From assembly GCA_023440975.1 (NCBI GenBank), contig JAEZRD010000086.1:1-62198 (forward strand): a stretch of 62,198 nucleotides of DNA. Reading direction: 5' to 3'. Under the pieces are notes generated by a model. That model saw only the letters and a list, made by a program, of their open reading frames with translations. It was not told where the DNA came from and searched no databases. A program made the translations under genes and the position numbers. Origin of the DNA: Methanobacteriota archaeon. Lineage in GTDB: Archaea > Methanobacteriota > Methanobacteria > Methanobacteriales > Methanobacteriaceae. This document shows positions 17,144-26,282 of this stretch, piece by piece. Each line of letters begins with the position of its first letter. Position 1 is the first letter of the stretch.

Positions 17144-17965
17144 ATGCAAATTAAAAATTTAATGACTGAAAATCCAATAACAATTGATAAAAATAAAAAC
17201 ATATGTGATTGTTTAAGAATCATGTATAAGGATGATTTATCTAGAATTCCAGTTGTAAAATCTGGTGAAGGTAATAAAAAAGAACTTGTTGGAATTATTT
17301 CAGAAAAAGATATAGCTAATAAATTAGGATCATCTAAATATGCTGATGTAGCTATTTCTCATTTCCATGTATCTACAGTAATGGTTAAAGATGTTATCAC
17401 TGTTGAAGAAGATGCAGATTCTACTGAAGTTGCTAATATTTTATTAGAAAATAATATAGGTGCTTTACCTGTAATGTCTGACGGAGAGTTAGTTGGTATT
17501 GTAACTAAATCTGATTTCATAGATCTTTGTAAAGCTAAAGCTTATGAAAAAGTTTTAGTTAAAGATATTATGACTGAAGACTTAATATCTGTAGCTAGTA
17601 ATGATCGTTTAGTTCATGCTAGAAGAGTTATTTTAGATTCTGGAATTGGTCGTTTACTTGTAAGTGAAGATCATGAACTTGCAGGTATTATAACTAGTAA
17701 AGATATTGCTAAAGCATTTGTTTCATTCAAAAAACATGTACCTGAAAAACATCATGAATCACAACTTAAAAATTTAATTGTTGAAGATGTTATGAGTGCA
17801 AATATTGAAAAAGTATTTGAAAACGATACTGTTCCTGAAGTAGCGGACTCAATGTTAAAAACAGGATTCAATGGTTATCCAGTTTCTAATGAAAACAATG
17901 ATGTTGTTGGTATTATAACACAAACTGATTTATTAAAATTAGTTTTTAAGTTAGAATCTGAATAA
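17144..17965 (+). CDS. Four-CBS-domain protein, paralogue of the preceding gene
   Basis: A 273-residue soluble protein with four CBS domains (about 1-62, 79-131, 138-193, 214-270). It lacks the basic N-terminal extension of its neighbour and starts directly in the first domain (MQIKNLMTENPITI). Nucleotide sensing is likely and the target unknown. 'aaaggag' precedes the ATG. The pair probably arose by an old duplication, since the repeats are well diverged. Confidence 0.85.
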   Translation: MQIKNLMTENPITIDKNKNICDCLRIMYKDDLSRIPVVKSGEGNKKELVGIISEKDIANKLGSSKYADVAISHFHVSTVMVKDVITVEEDADSTEVANILLENNIGALPVMSDGELVGIVTKSDFIDLCKAKAYEKVLVKDIMTEDLISVASNDRLVHARRVILDSGIGRLLVSEDHELAGIITSKDIAKAFVSFKKHVPEKHHESQLKNLIVEDVMSANIEKVFENDTVPEVADSMLKTGFNGYPVSNENNDVVGIITQTDLLKLVFKLESE

Positions 17966-17989
17966 AATTCAAATTAAAATAAAATCACT

Positions 17990-18033
17990 GATAATTAAAA
18001 GGAAAAAATAAATTTTAAATCCTTTTTATTATC
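17990..18033 (+). terminator. Hairpin terminator after the second CBS gene
   Basis: A long imperfect inverted repeat: gataat-t-aaaagga (17990-18003) against tcctttt-t-attatc (18020-18033), thirteen pairs with one T/T mismatch and a 16-base loop. It is followed within about 12 bases by 'tatttttttaaaa'. It starts 24 bases after the stop codon. Confidence 0.55.
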
Positions 18034-18160
18034 ACTTATCTATTTTTTTAAAAAATTTTTTTTATTATTAATAAATATTTTAAAATAACTTCAACATCTC
18101 TATTTGAAATTATTTTAAAATACTTATAAATTATAATTATTACTTAGGAGATTATTATCA

Positions 18161-18970
18161 ATGGATAAAATATCATTTTTAGGACCTAATGGAACATTTA
18201 CTCATGAAGCAGCATCAACAATAAGTGATAACTTAATAAGTTTTTGCAGTATACAATCTGTAATGGAATCAGTTGTAAATGATAAATGTAAAAACGGTAT
18301 TGTTCCAATAGAAAACAGTATTGAAGGATCAGTTACCTTAACTTTAGATTTATTGGTTCATAAATTTGATTTAATGATAGAAGGGGAAATCATAATACCA
18401 ATTAATCATAATCTTCTAGTAAATGAAGGAACCCAAATAGAAGATATAACTGATGTTTACTCACATTCACAAGCCTTAGCACAATGTCAACCATTTCTTG
18501 AAAAAATGAATGTAAATAAACATTTTTCTTTATCAACAGCAGCTGCAGCTAAAAAAGTAGCAGGTCAAAAAAATGTAGCAGCAATAGGTACATTAACTGC
18601 GGGAAAATTATATAATCTTAAACCATTAGCTTGTAATATTCAAGATAATGATTCTAATCAAACAAGATTTATAATATTATCAAAAAATGACCATAAACCA
18701 ACAGGTAAAGATAAAACATCTATAGTATTCTCTTTATATGCAGATTCAGAATCTGGTGCACTTTATAAAATACTTAAAATTTTCGCCCAAGAAAATATTA
18801 GCTTAACAAAAATAGAGTCAAGACCATCAAAAGAAGGGTTAGGAAGCTATATTTTTTTCATAGACCTTGAAGGTCATAGATTAGATGCAAGAATAAGTAA
18901 TATATTAACTGAAGTAAAAGATAAAACATCTTTTTTTAAGATTTTAGGTTCATATCCACTTGTAGATTAA
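18161..18970 (+). CDS. pheA: Prephenate dehydratase
   Basis: A 269-residue monofunctional prephenate dehydratase. The catalytic domain covers about 1-180, with 'FLGPNGTFTHEAA' at the start, 'PIENSIEGSV' near 50-59 and 'NQTRFIIL' near 167-174 (the conserved T-R-F). The C-terminal ACT domain (about 188-265) carries 'LTKIESRPSKEGLGSYIFFI', the ESRP phenylalanine-binding motif. It makes phenylpyruvate for phenylalanine and should be feedback-inhibited by Phe. No chorismate mutase domain is fused. 'aggag' is 11 bases before the ATG. Confidence 0.93.
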   Translation: MDKISFLGPNGTFTHEAASTISDNLISFCSIQSVMESVVNDKCKNGIVPIENSIEGSVTLTLDLLVHKFDLMIEGEIIIPINHNLLVNEGTQIEDITDVYSHSQALAQCQPFLEKMNVNKHFSLSTAAAAKKVAGQKNVAAIGTLTAGKLYNLKPLACNIQDNDSNQTRFIILSKNDHKPTGKDKTSIVFSLYADSESGALYKILKIFAQENISLTKIESRPSKEGLGSYIFFIDLEGHRLDARISNILTEVKDKTSFFKILGSYPLVD

Positions 18971-19143
18971 ATACTTTTTTTTTAATTTTTTAAAATTTTG
19001 GATAATTATATTAAATAAAAAATACAAACTAATGTTTATAATGGAAATTATTTAGATTAAAAAAAAATTTAAAAAACCATTTTTTCCATCATAAAAACAC
19101 GAAAAATTTAAAATTAAAAAAAGTTTAAAAGGAGGGAAAAATC

Positions 19144-19785
19144 ATGAGTCAAGATAAAGAAAAACTTTTAATGATACTTAATAATCTTGAACAAGATTAT
19201 CGTGCAGGTAATATATCCCAAGAGAAATATGATTATTTATCTGAAGAATATAATCATAAACTTCAAACTATTGCTGTTACTGATAGAATAAGATCTATGC
19301 AAGGTAGAGTTGATGATGCTCCTTCAAACAATCTTACACAAGAAGATTTAGAAAAAAGTAAAAAAGAAGATCAAGAGCTTGTTAATAAGTTTGTTTTTAA
19401 TGAAGAGAAACCTAAAAAGAAAAGTCGTTCATTAAGTAATGGGGCTATTATAGCTATCGCTACATTATTTTTAATTGCTGCTTTTGGTGCAGGTATAAGT
19501 TTTGGAGTATTTAATTTTGACTTTAATGGTAATGCTGCATCAATGTTTGGTCAAGTAACTATTTCTGATTCAGCTTTCCCAGCAGTAGTAGCTAATACTA
19601 CACCAACTAATACAACTAACATTACAACAACTAATGATAATTATAATCAAAGTAGTTATATAAGTTCTAGTGATTCAAGTAGCTCAAGTTCTACACAAAC
19701 TACTAATTCTAGTTCTGGTGGTAGTTCTTCTGGTGGTTCTAGTTCTGGTGGTTCTAGTGGAACTGTATCAGGAACTTCAGGATGA
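19144..19785 (+). CDS. Single-pass membrane protein with SHOCT-like N-terminus and Ser/Thr/Gly-rich tail
   Basis: A 213-residue protein of unknown function. Residues 5-40 form a short helical hairpin resembling SHOCT-type domains ('YRAGNISQEKYDYLSEEY'). A charged linker leads to one membrane helix at about 99-123. The remaining 90 residues are almost entirely Asn, Thr, Ser and Gly with GGSSSGG repeats, a typical exposed, probably glycosylated or wall-spanning tail. The ribosome-binding site 'aaggaggg' is one of the strongest in the window. The next gene encodes a lipoprotein 84 bases away. Confidence 0.65.
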   Translation: MSQDKEKLLMILNNLEQDYRAGNISQEKYDYLSEEYNHKLQTIAVTDRIRSMQGRVDDAPSNNLTQEDLEKSKKEDQELVNKFVFNEEKPKKKSRSLSNGAIIAIATLFLIAAFGAGISFGVFNFDFNGNAASMFGQVTISDSAFPAVVANTTPTNTTNITTTNDNYNQSSYISSSDSSSSSSTQTTNSSSGGSSSGGSSSGGSSGTVSGTSG

Positions 19786-19869
19786 TAAAATTAAACAAAT
19801 TAATATTTAATTATTTTTTTAATATTTTAAAATAAAAAAAATCATGACAATTATAAATTTGGTGAATAT

Positions 19870-20412
19870 ATGAAAAAGTATTATCTAATTGGAATTTTGG
19901 CCATTTTACTTGTAATTCTAGTATCTGGTTGTATTGGAAACAGTAATTCTGATAATGGAAATTCAACTAGGGTTCAATCTATAACAAATAATGGTGTTAC
20001 ATTAGAATTCCCTTCAACTTGGGTGCAAGCAAATGCTCAAGATAATGCATCTATCCTTGCAGTAGCTGATCCTAATTCAAAAGATTCTCAAGGACTAAGT
20101 GATACAAATGTTAATATTGAAAAGAAGAAAATTTCTTCTAGCTTAGAGGCTGATTTCACATCAACATATACACAATTATCTTCAAATTCAGATTATCAAA
20201 TATTAACTGAGGGTAATGTAACTGTTGCTTCTCTTAAAGGATATGAAGCAACTTATACAACTAATATAAATGGTACTTCTAAGATGCATAAAGCTGTTTG
20301 GGTTCAAAAAGGTGATGAAATTTATGTTATTCTATGTACAGCTCCTCAAAATAAATTTGATTCCCAATCTAGTATTTTTGATTTTATTATAAGTAATTTC
20401 AGCTTTAGTTAA
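19870..20412 (+). CDS. Lipoprotein with PsbP-like domain
   Basis: A 180-residue predicted lipoprotein. The signal peptide ends with the lipobox LVSGC at about 17-21. A short Asn/Ser linker is followed by a domain (about 36-180) with 'VTLEFPSTWVQA', which is like the PsbP-related domain common in Methanobacteria surface proteins. Function unknown. It would be anchored outside the membrane. 'ggtga' is six bases before the ATG. The preceding gene also encodes an exposed membrane protein, so they may work together; this is inference. Confidence 0.7.
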   Translation: MKKYYLIGILAILLVILVSGCIGNSNSDNGNSTRVQSITNNGVTLEFPSTWVQANAQDNASILAVADPNSKDSQGLSDTNVNIEKKKISSSLEADFTSTYTQLSSNSDYQILTEGNVTVASLKGYEATYTTNINGTSKMHKAVWVQKGDEIYVILCTAPQNKFDSQSSIFDFIISNFSFS

Positions 20413-20531
20413 AAAGAATATTGAACTTTTTTTGAAATTCATATTTTTTTTAATTATTTTTTTAGAGTAACTTCTTTTTTTTAATCAATAACTGGGAATG
20501 TAAAAAAAAATAAATTATGGTGTTATAAATT

Positions 20532-21704
20532 ATGGATATTATTTTATGTGTGACAGGTAGTGTAGCTGCTACTGAGTCAATTAAGTTAGCTAGAGAGTTT
20601 AAAAGACAAGGTCATAATGTTAAATGTTTCATGACTGAAGAAGCTACTAAAATTATTCATCCTAATGCAATGGAGTTTGCAACTCGTGATGATGTTGTTT
20701 TAGAGTTAACTGGTGATATAGAACATGTTAAATATGCACAAGCAGATTTAATTCTTGTTGCTCCAGCCACTGCTAATACTATTAGTAAATTTGCTTATAA
20801 AATTGCAGATAATGCGGTTAGTACTTTACTTATAACTGCTTATGGTCATAATACTCCTATTGTTTTTGTTCCTTCTATGCATGATTCTATGTATGATGCA
20901 GTTTATGAAAACATTTTAAAACTAGAATCAGAGGGTATTAAATTTGTAAACCCTCGAATGGATGAGGGTAAAGCTAAATTCCCTGCTGTTGAAGATATTA
21001 TTTTAGAATCTCTTAGAACTATTAATTTAAATCGTGCTAAAATGGATCTTGATAAAAATAATATTGCAGGTAAAAAAGTTTTAATTAGTTTAGGTGGGAC
21101 TTATGAAGCTATAGATCCTATTCGAGGTATAACTAATAGATCATCTGGTAAAATGGGTTTAGAATTAGCTAAACAAGCTTATATTCGTGGAGCGGATTTA
21201 ACACTTTTAGTTGCTCATGTTACTGTAAATATTCCTAAAGTTTTTAATATTATATACGCAGAAAGTACTGAAATAATGAATAATAAGACTAAAGAGCTTG
21301 TATCTGATTTTGATATTTTTATAGCTACAGCTGCTGTGTCTGATTTTGCACCTATTAAAGAAGAATCTTTTAAAATCTCTTCTGATATAAATTTAAGTTT
21401 GGATTTTAAACCATTAAATAAAATTATTAAACAAATTAAGGATATTAATCCTAATATATTTTTAGTTGGTTTTAAAGCGGAATATAATATTTCTGAAGAT
21501 AAAATGATTGAATGTGCTCATAATCAAATTGAAAGTGCAGGCACTGATTTAGTTGTTGCTAATGATGTGGGCCGTGCTGGTTGTGAGTTTGGTTCTGATA
21601 CTAATGAAGTTATTCTTGTAAATGAGAATATATTAAAATTAGCATTTTCATCTAAAAAAGAGTTATCTGGTCTTATCTTTGATGAAATTAGTCGTTTAAT
21701 CTAA
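20532..21704 (+). CDS. coaBC: Bifunctional phosphopantothenoylcysteine decarboxylase / phosphopantothenate-cysteine ligase
   Basis: A 390-residue coenzyme A synthesis enzyme. The N-terminal flavoprotein CoaC domain spans about 1-175 ('CVTGSVAATESIKLARE' at 6-22, 'APATANTISK' near 77-86, 'PSMHDSMY' near 116-123). The C-terminal CoaB domain begins at about 182 ('KVLISLGGTYEAIDPIRGIT', then NRSSGKMG near 203-210). 'ATAAVSDFAP' (about 262-271) is the CoaB motif. It makes 4'-phosphopantetheine from 4'-phosphopantothenate and cysteine. It stands alone, followed by a 760-base gap. Confidence 0.93.
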   Translation: MDIILCVTGSVAATESIKLAREFKRQGHNVKCFMTEEATKIIHPNAMEFATRDDVVLELTGDIEHVKYAQADLILVAPATANTISKFAYKIADNAVSTLLITAYGHNTPIVFVPSMHDSMYDAVYENILKLESEGIKFVNPRMDEGKAKFPAVEDIILESLRTINLNRAKMDLDKNNIAGKKVLISLGGTYEAIDPIRGITNRSSGKMGLELAKQAYIRGADLTLLVAHVTVNIPKVFNIIYAESTEIMNNKTKELVSDFDIFIATAAVSDFAPIKEESFKISSDINLSLDFKPLNKIIKQIKDINPNIFLVGFKAEYNISEDKMIECAHNQIESAGTDLVVANDVGRAGCEFGSDTNEVILVNENILKLAFSSKKELSGLIFDEISRLI

Positions 21705-22463
21705 AATTTTTTATTAAATTTTATTATATAATATTTTTTTTTATTTATATTTTTCACTATTTTTGCTTACTTGTTGTTACTTATGCCAGAATATATTGTG
21801 TAGTATAAATTTTTTCTACTTGTGTTATTATTAAGTGGATATTATGCTTGAAAACTAGTTCATTAAATAGGTATTTTTTTATACTTAATTACCTCTTATT
21901 TTAAGTATTTGAGAACAAAAAAAGTAATACTTTTTAGGGGTAATTTTGGATTCAGTAATATGTAGTATAGAACTGGTAAAATTAATGAAAATTCATAAAA
22001 AACATGTTGAAAAATTGATTAGAATAAGTATTTTAAAAAAAAGATGTTCTATCTCTCTAGAAATTACCAATGTGGAGTGTTTTTTTGAGTGAATTGTTTC
22101 TAGAGAGATATTTCTGAACTATCTCTATATTGCATTAGCATATATAATTCTTAATTTTATACTATATAAATGTGTCATTAGTAATACTTTTTTGCAGTTT
22201 TTATCTTATTTTTTTACTCTAATCTCACTGCTTTAAAAACCTTTAAAATAGTAAATAATCTATGAAAAATTATATTCTATTTCACACTTTAAACAATGTA
22301 AATTTCATATGATATTTCATATTAAGAAGGAATATAATTTTAAAAAAAAAATTTATACTTAAGATACATAAGGCAAGAATATTTAATAATCGAAAATCCT
22401 AATCATATCAATCTATCTTAAGAAAGATTAAAAAATATTAGAATCAACATGAAAACAGGAAAT
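21705..22463. other. Long intergenic region with inverted repeats, no confident gene
   Basis: About 760 bases between the convergent coaBC and fibrillarin genes, unusually long for converging ends. It contains an 8-bp perfect inverted repeat (atacttaa at 21881-21888, ttaagtat at 21901-21908) and the 14-bp repeat listed separately. A 48-codon frame from a TTG at 21946 to 22092, with 'aggggtaa' upstream, ends between the arms of that repeat. Its product (Lys- and Ile-rich) matches nothing I know, so I do not call it. Confidence 0.5.
22050..22110. repeat. 14-bp perfect inverted repeat
   Basis: Arms tatctctctagaaa (22050-22063) and its exact complement (22097-22110) with a 33-base spacer. A third partial copy, 'ctatctct', follows near 22119-22126. 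It could be the 3' hairpin of a small transcript, a terminator for coaBC read-through, or a remnant of a small mobile element. No target duplication is apparent. Confidence 0.6.
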
Positions 22464-23108
22464 TTAAAAACTTTTTTCAATTAAAAAACAGGCGTGATCC
22501 TTTTCAAAAGGTTCTAATTTAACCTTTTGAACTATAGAAAAACCATTAGCTTTTAATTTACGTTCCTCTTCCTTAAATATTTTTTTAGGTTTTTGAACAA
22601 CATCAATACTACGAGCTTTAACCATAAGCAAACCTTGACCATCATCCTTTAAAAATAAGTCCATATTCTTCATAAATAATTCACTTTGATTTGGTTGAGC
22701 AACATCACAATATACACAATCAACTTTCTCAACTAAATTTAAATAATTTTTAGGCTTTGTCGCATCATTAAGTAAAGGTGCTATATTAGGACGATTCTTA
22801 CATAAATTATTTAATTTACGCATACTAACTGGTGAAAACTCAACAGCATAAATAAAACCATCAGTTACAATATCACTAATATGAGAAACAGTTGTTCCAG
22901 TACTAGCCCCTAAATATAAAACCTTAGAATTATCCTCTAAATTAAACCCTTCTAAACCATTTAATAATGCTGCCGCTAATTTAGATCTATGAGGATTCCA
23001 CAATCTATACTCATTATCATTCTCACTAATTAATTGTTCACCATAAACACGTAAACCAGGTACAAGATTCTTAGTTGCAATATTCTCATCTTTAACATAA
23101 ATTTCCAT
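22464..23108 (-). CDS. flpA: Fibrillarin-like rRNA/tRNA 2'-O-methyltransferase
   Basis: A 214-residue archaeal fibrillarin. The SAM-binding motif 'VLYLGASTGTTVSHISDIV' lies near 63-81. 'YAVEFSPVSMRKL' (about 88-100) and 'VDCVYCDVAQPNQ' (about 128-140) are diagnostic. It is the catalytic subunit of C/D-box sRNPs and methylates ribose on rRNA and tRNA. It lies 26 bases downstream of the Nop5 gene on the same strand, the usual archaeal pairing of partners. 'aggagag' precedes the ATG. Confidence 0.95.
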   Translation of the reverse strand: MEIYVKDENIATKNLVPGLRVYGEQLISENDNEYRLWNPHRSKLAAALLNGLEGFNLEDNSKVLYLGASTGTTVSHISDIVTDGFIYAVEFSPVSMRKLNNLCKNRPNIAPLLNDATKPKNYLNLVEKVDCVYCDVAQPNQSELFMKNMDLFLKDDGQGLLMVKARSIDVVQKPKKIFKEEERKLKANGFSIVQKVKLEPFEKDHACFLIEKSF

Positions 23109-23134
23109 ATAAATCCAACTCTCCTAAAAAATTA

Positions 23135-24367
23135 TTATTTCCGTTTTTTATGTTTACGGTTACGTTTATTCTTCTTTGGGCCTTGATACTTTTGATGACC
23201 ACCATTTCTAGATTTTTTATCCTGATTTCGCTCTTCTTCACGTTTTTTCTTAGTTTTCTTAGGGAAAGGATTCTCTTTTTCTATTCTTTCAGCTTCCTCT
23301 TCAAAATCAATCTTTATTTGAGGATTAAACTTTTTAACAAACACATCTCTTCTAACAGCTAAAGAAATTTTTAAAGCTAAAAGTCTAGCAATTTTTCCAC
23401 GATTCCACCAATTACTACTTCTTATTTTAGGATGCTGGAAAATTAATCCATGTTTTGGAGGACGTTCACCAGTTTTTAAATGTCTGAATAAAGCTTTTTC
23501 AGCCCCCATAATTTGAATAGTACTAGATGGATACATAGCTAACTTTTTTAAACCTCCACTATGAGCAATTAACTTAGCACCAAGAGATGCACCTACAAGA
23601 TCTTTTAAATTCGGAGCAATATCTGACATTTTACTATCAATATAATCAGTAATTTCCTTTCTAGACTTTTGAAGGGAATATAAAGAATTAGCAAAATTAT
23701 TCAAAACCACTAAATCATCATCAGTAATATCTGCTCCAGCACTTTCATCAAAATCTATTTTAAATGAGTCCTGATAATTTTTTATTATCTCCTCACGATT
23801 TTTACTTTCTGCAATAATTTTAATATAAGCTTCATTATTACTTATCATATCCATTTCTGGGAAATAAATAATATACCATTCTCTCATTCGTTCAATTAAT
23901 TTACTAATAGATTCATCAATTTCATCTATTGAATTTATTGCTTGTATCAGGAGTTTATCATTTTCAGAAGCTGATTGCTTCATTTTACAAGTAGCCACTT
24001 CATTATAAATTTTAATAATCTTTTCTGGATAAGGTTCATCATCAAAAAAGTTTAATTCAGTTAAAACTTCTTCTAAATTACTTCGTAAATATTCTCCTGC
24101 AATATTAGGAGAATCTATAACTAATTTATCAAACCCTTTTGTCTTTTTGTATTGTGATAATCTGTTTCTGCTTTCAAGATGAATAATATCATAATCTTCA
24201 CTTAACTCATTAATTAAATCTAATTCTTCATTTAAAACTTCTTTATCCTCAATTTTAAGTTGATTAGAAACTATATTTTCGTTTTGGAAAATTTTATAAT
24301 TAATAAGTTTTAAATCCTTGTCGTAAGCGAAAAATCCAGCTATACATTTTGTAATATAAGATTCCAT
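23135..24367 (-). CDS. nop5: C/D-box sRNP core protein Nop5 (Nop56/58 family)
   Basis: A 410-residue Nop5. The N-terminal fibrillarin-binding domain is followed by the coiled-coil region (about 115-240). The RNA-binding Nop domain follows (about 245-355), with 'LIAHSGGLKKLAMYPSSTIQ' near 266-285, then GAEKALFRHLKTG and PKHGLIFQHP. The last 45 residues are a highly basic Lys/Arg/Asn tail. It bridges L7Ae-bound guide RNA and fibrillarin. No Shine-Dalgarno sequence is seen just before the ATG, so a leaderless or weakly led start is possible. It begins an operon with flpA. Confidence 0.94.
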   Translation of the reverse strand: MESYITKCIAGFFAYDKDLKLINYKIFQNENIVSNQLKIEDKEVLNEELDLINELSEDYDIIHLESRNRLSQYKKTKGFDKLVIDSPNIAGEYLRSNLEEVLTELNFFDDEPYPEKIIKIYNEVATCKMKQSASENDKLLIQAINSIDEIDESISKLIERMREWYIIYFPEMDMISNNEAYIKIIAESKNREEIIKNYQDSFKIDFDESAGADITDDDLVVLNNFANSLYSLQKSRKEITDYIDSKMSDIAPNLKDLVGASLGAKLIAHSGGLKKLAMYPSSTIQIMGAEKALFRHLKTGERPPKHGLIFQHPKIRSSNWWNRGKIARLLALKISLAVRRDVFVKKFNPQIKIDFEEEAERIEKENPFPKKTKKKREEERNQDKKSRNGGHQKYQGPKKNKRNRKHKKRK

Positions 24368-24513
24368 ATTATTTTATTTGATTATACTTCACTATTAAAA
24401 TTTTTTATAAAAAATTTATTGTGTAAAATTATAAATCTAATATTAATCATAAATCTATAATATTAAAGATTAACAATTAATTTAAAAAAAATTTCATGGG
24501 AGTAAAGAAATAG

Positions 24514-25440
24514 ATGTTAGAAACAAATATTTGTGGAATAGATTTTGAAAATCCACTCCTACTTGCTGCAGGAATAATGGGCAGTACTGCATCATCACTT
24601 AATTGGATATTAAACTCTGGTGCTGGAGGAGTTGTGACTAAATCATTTTCTATAGAACCTAACCTTGGTTATCATAATCCAACAACTGTATCAGTTGAAG
24701 GTGGGATAATAAATGCTATTGGACTATCTAGTCCAGGTGTGAAGAATTTCAAAGAGGAATTAAAGAAAATTAACCATGATGGAGTAGTGGCTGCATCTAT
24801 TTATGGAGCTACTCCTGAAGAGTTTTCACTACTTGCAAGTGAAATAGAGGATTTAGTGGATGTAATAGAATTAAATGTTTCATGTCCTCATGCAATGTGT
24901 GGTTATGGTGCAAGTATAGGTCAAGATCCTAGTTTAACTGAAAAAATAGTTAAAGCCACTAAAGAAAGTTGTGATGTTCCAGTATGGGCTAAATTAACAC
25001 CAAATGTCACTAGTATAAGTGAGATAGCAATTGCTGCTGAAAATGGGGGTGCAGATGCGATTACAGTTATTAACTCTTTAGGTCCTGGAATGAAAATTGA
25101 TATTAAAACAGGTAATCCTGTACTTTCAAATAAATTTGGTGGTATGAGTGGGCCTGCAATAAAACCAATAGCATTAAGATGTGTTTGGGATGTTTATAAT
25201 GCTTGTGATATTCCAATTGTAGGAGTTGGTGGAATAAGTAATTATGAAGATGTTGTAGAATTTTTATATGCTGGAGCAAGTGTAGTGCAGATTGGAACAG
25301 CTATAATGGATAATGGTCCTGAAATATTTAATGATATAAATGAGGATTTATCCAATTTTATCAAAGAAAGTGATTTTAATTCAATTAATGATATGGTTGG
25401 TTTTGCCCATAAAGAAAATAATAATGGGGGAATAGATTAA
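24514..25440 (+). CDS. pyrD: Dihydroorotate dehydrogenase, catalytic subunit
   Basis: A 308-residue class 1B-type dihydroorotate dehydrogenase, FMN-dependent. 'NPLLLAAGIMGST' (about 12-24), the catalytic-loop 'ELNVSCPHAMCGYG' with the active-site Cys (about 125-138), 'VWAKLTPNV' (about 160-168) and 'GVGGISNYEDVVEFLYAGAS' (about 243-262) are all present. It oxidises dihydroorotate to orotate in pyrimidine synthesis. Electrons pass to PyrK, whose ATG overlaps this stop codon by one base. Confidence 0.94.
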   Translation: MLETNICGIDFENPLLLAAGIMGSTASSLNWILNSGAGGVVTKSFSIEPNLGYHNPTTVSVEGGIINAIGLSSPGVKNFKEELKKINHDGVVAASIYGATPEEFSLLASEIEDLVDVIELNVSCPHAMCGYGASIGQDPSLTEKIVKATKESCDVPVWAKLTPNVTSISEIAIAAENGGADAITVINSLGPGMKIDIKTGNPVLSNKFGGMSGPAIKPIALRCVWDVYNACDIPIVGVGGISNYEDVVEFLYAGASVVQIGTAIMDNGPEIFNDINEDLSNFIKESDFNSINDMVGFAHKENNNGGID

Positions 25441-26249
25441 TGAAAAGTCCAAAAGTTTTAGAAATAAAGGAAATTATTGAAGAAACTCCAACAATTAAAA
25501 CTTTCCTCTTTGATTGGGATATGAAAGGAGAAGATATTCCTTATCCTGGTCAATTTTTAATGGTGTGGAACTTTAAAGATGAAAAACCAATGAGTATATC
25601 TCATATGGATGTTAAAAATGGTGAAATTGGATTTACAGTTAAAGCAATAGGGCCTTTTACAAAGGATATTCATTCTTTAAAAGCAGGGGATGATTTAGGT
25701 CTTAGAGGACCATTTGGTAATGGTTTTAATTGTGATTTTAATAATAAGAATATTCTTGCAGTTGGTGGTGGGGTAGGAATGGGTCCTTTTATACCATTTA
25801 CTGAAGAATGTATAAGTAATGGTGCATCAGTGGATGTTGTATCTGCAGCAACAACAAAAGATGAATTATTATTTGTTGAAGAATTAGAAGATATTGGTGC
25901 AAATGTATTTACATGTACTGATGATGGGACATGTGGATTTAAAGGTTTTGCTACAAATCGGGTAGTTGATTTATTAAAAAATAATACTTATGATTCTGCA
26001 GCAGTATGTGGTCCTGAAGTTATGATGAAACCAATATTTGATTTATTAGAAGAAAATAAGATATCTGCTCAATATGATATTGGAAGATATATGAAATGTG
26101 CATTAGGTATCTGTGGACAATGCTGTGTTGATGGAACTGGATGGAGAGTTTGTAAAGATGGTCCAGTTTTCACTGAAGAACAATTAAGACAAATAACAGA
26201 ATTTGGAAAATATCAAAGAAAAGCATCTGGTATAAAAGAATTCTTTTAA
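25440..26249 (+). CDS. pyrK: Dihydroorotate dehydrogenase electron-transfer subunit
   Basis: A 269-residue iron-sulfur flavoprotein. The N-terminal FAD-binding barrel (about 5-100) is followed by an NAD-binding domain ('NILAVGGGVGMGPFIPF', about 102-118). A C-terminal [2Fe-2S] site has four Cys in 'KCALGICGQCCVDGTGWRVC' (about 220-239). It accepts electrons from PyrD. The start overlaps the pyrD stop, so both are made in equal amounts. The family is well known; the final electron acceptor in methanogens is not settled by sequence. Confidence 0.92.
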   Translation: MKSPKVLEIKEIIEETPTIKTFLFDWDMKGEDIPYPGQFLMVWNFKDEKPMSISHMDVKNGEIGFTVKAIGPFTKDIHSLKAGDDLGLRGPFGNGFNCDFNNKNILAVGGGVGMGPFIPFTEECISNGASVDVVSAATTKDELLFVEELEDIGANVFTCTDDGTCGFKGFATNRVVDLLKNNTYDSAAVCGPEVMMKPIFDLLEENKISAQYDIGRYMKCALGICGQCCVDGTGWRVCKDGPVFTEEQLRQITEFGKYQRKASGIKEFF

Positions 26250-26282
26250 GAATAAAAATTATTTATTTATAGTTGGTTAAGA

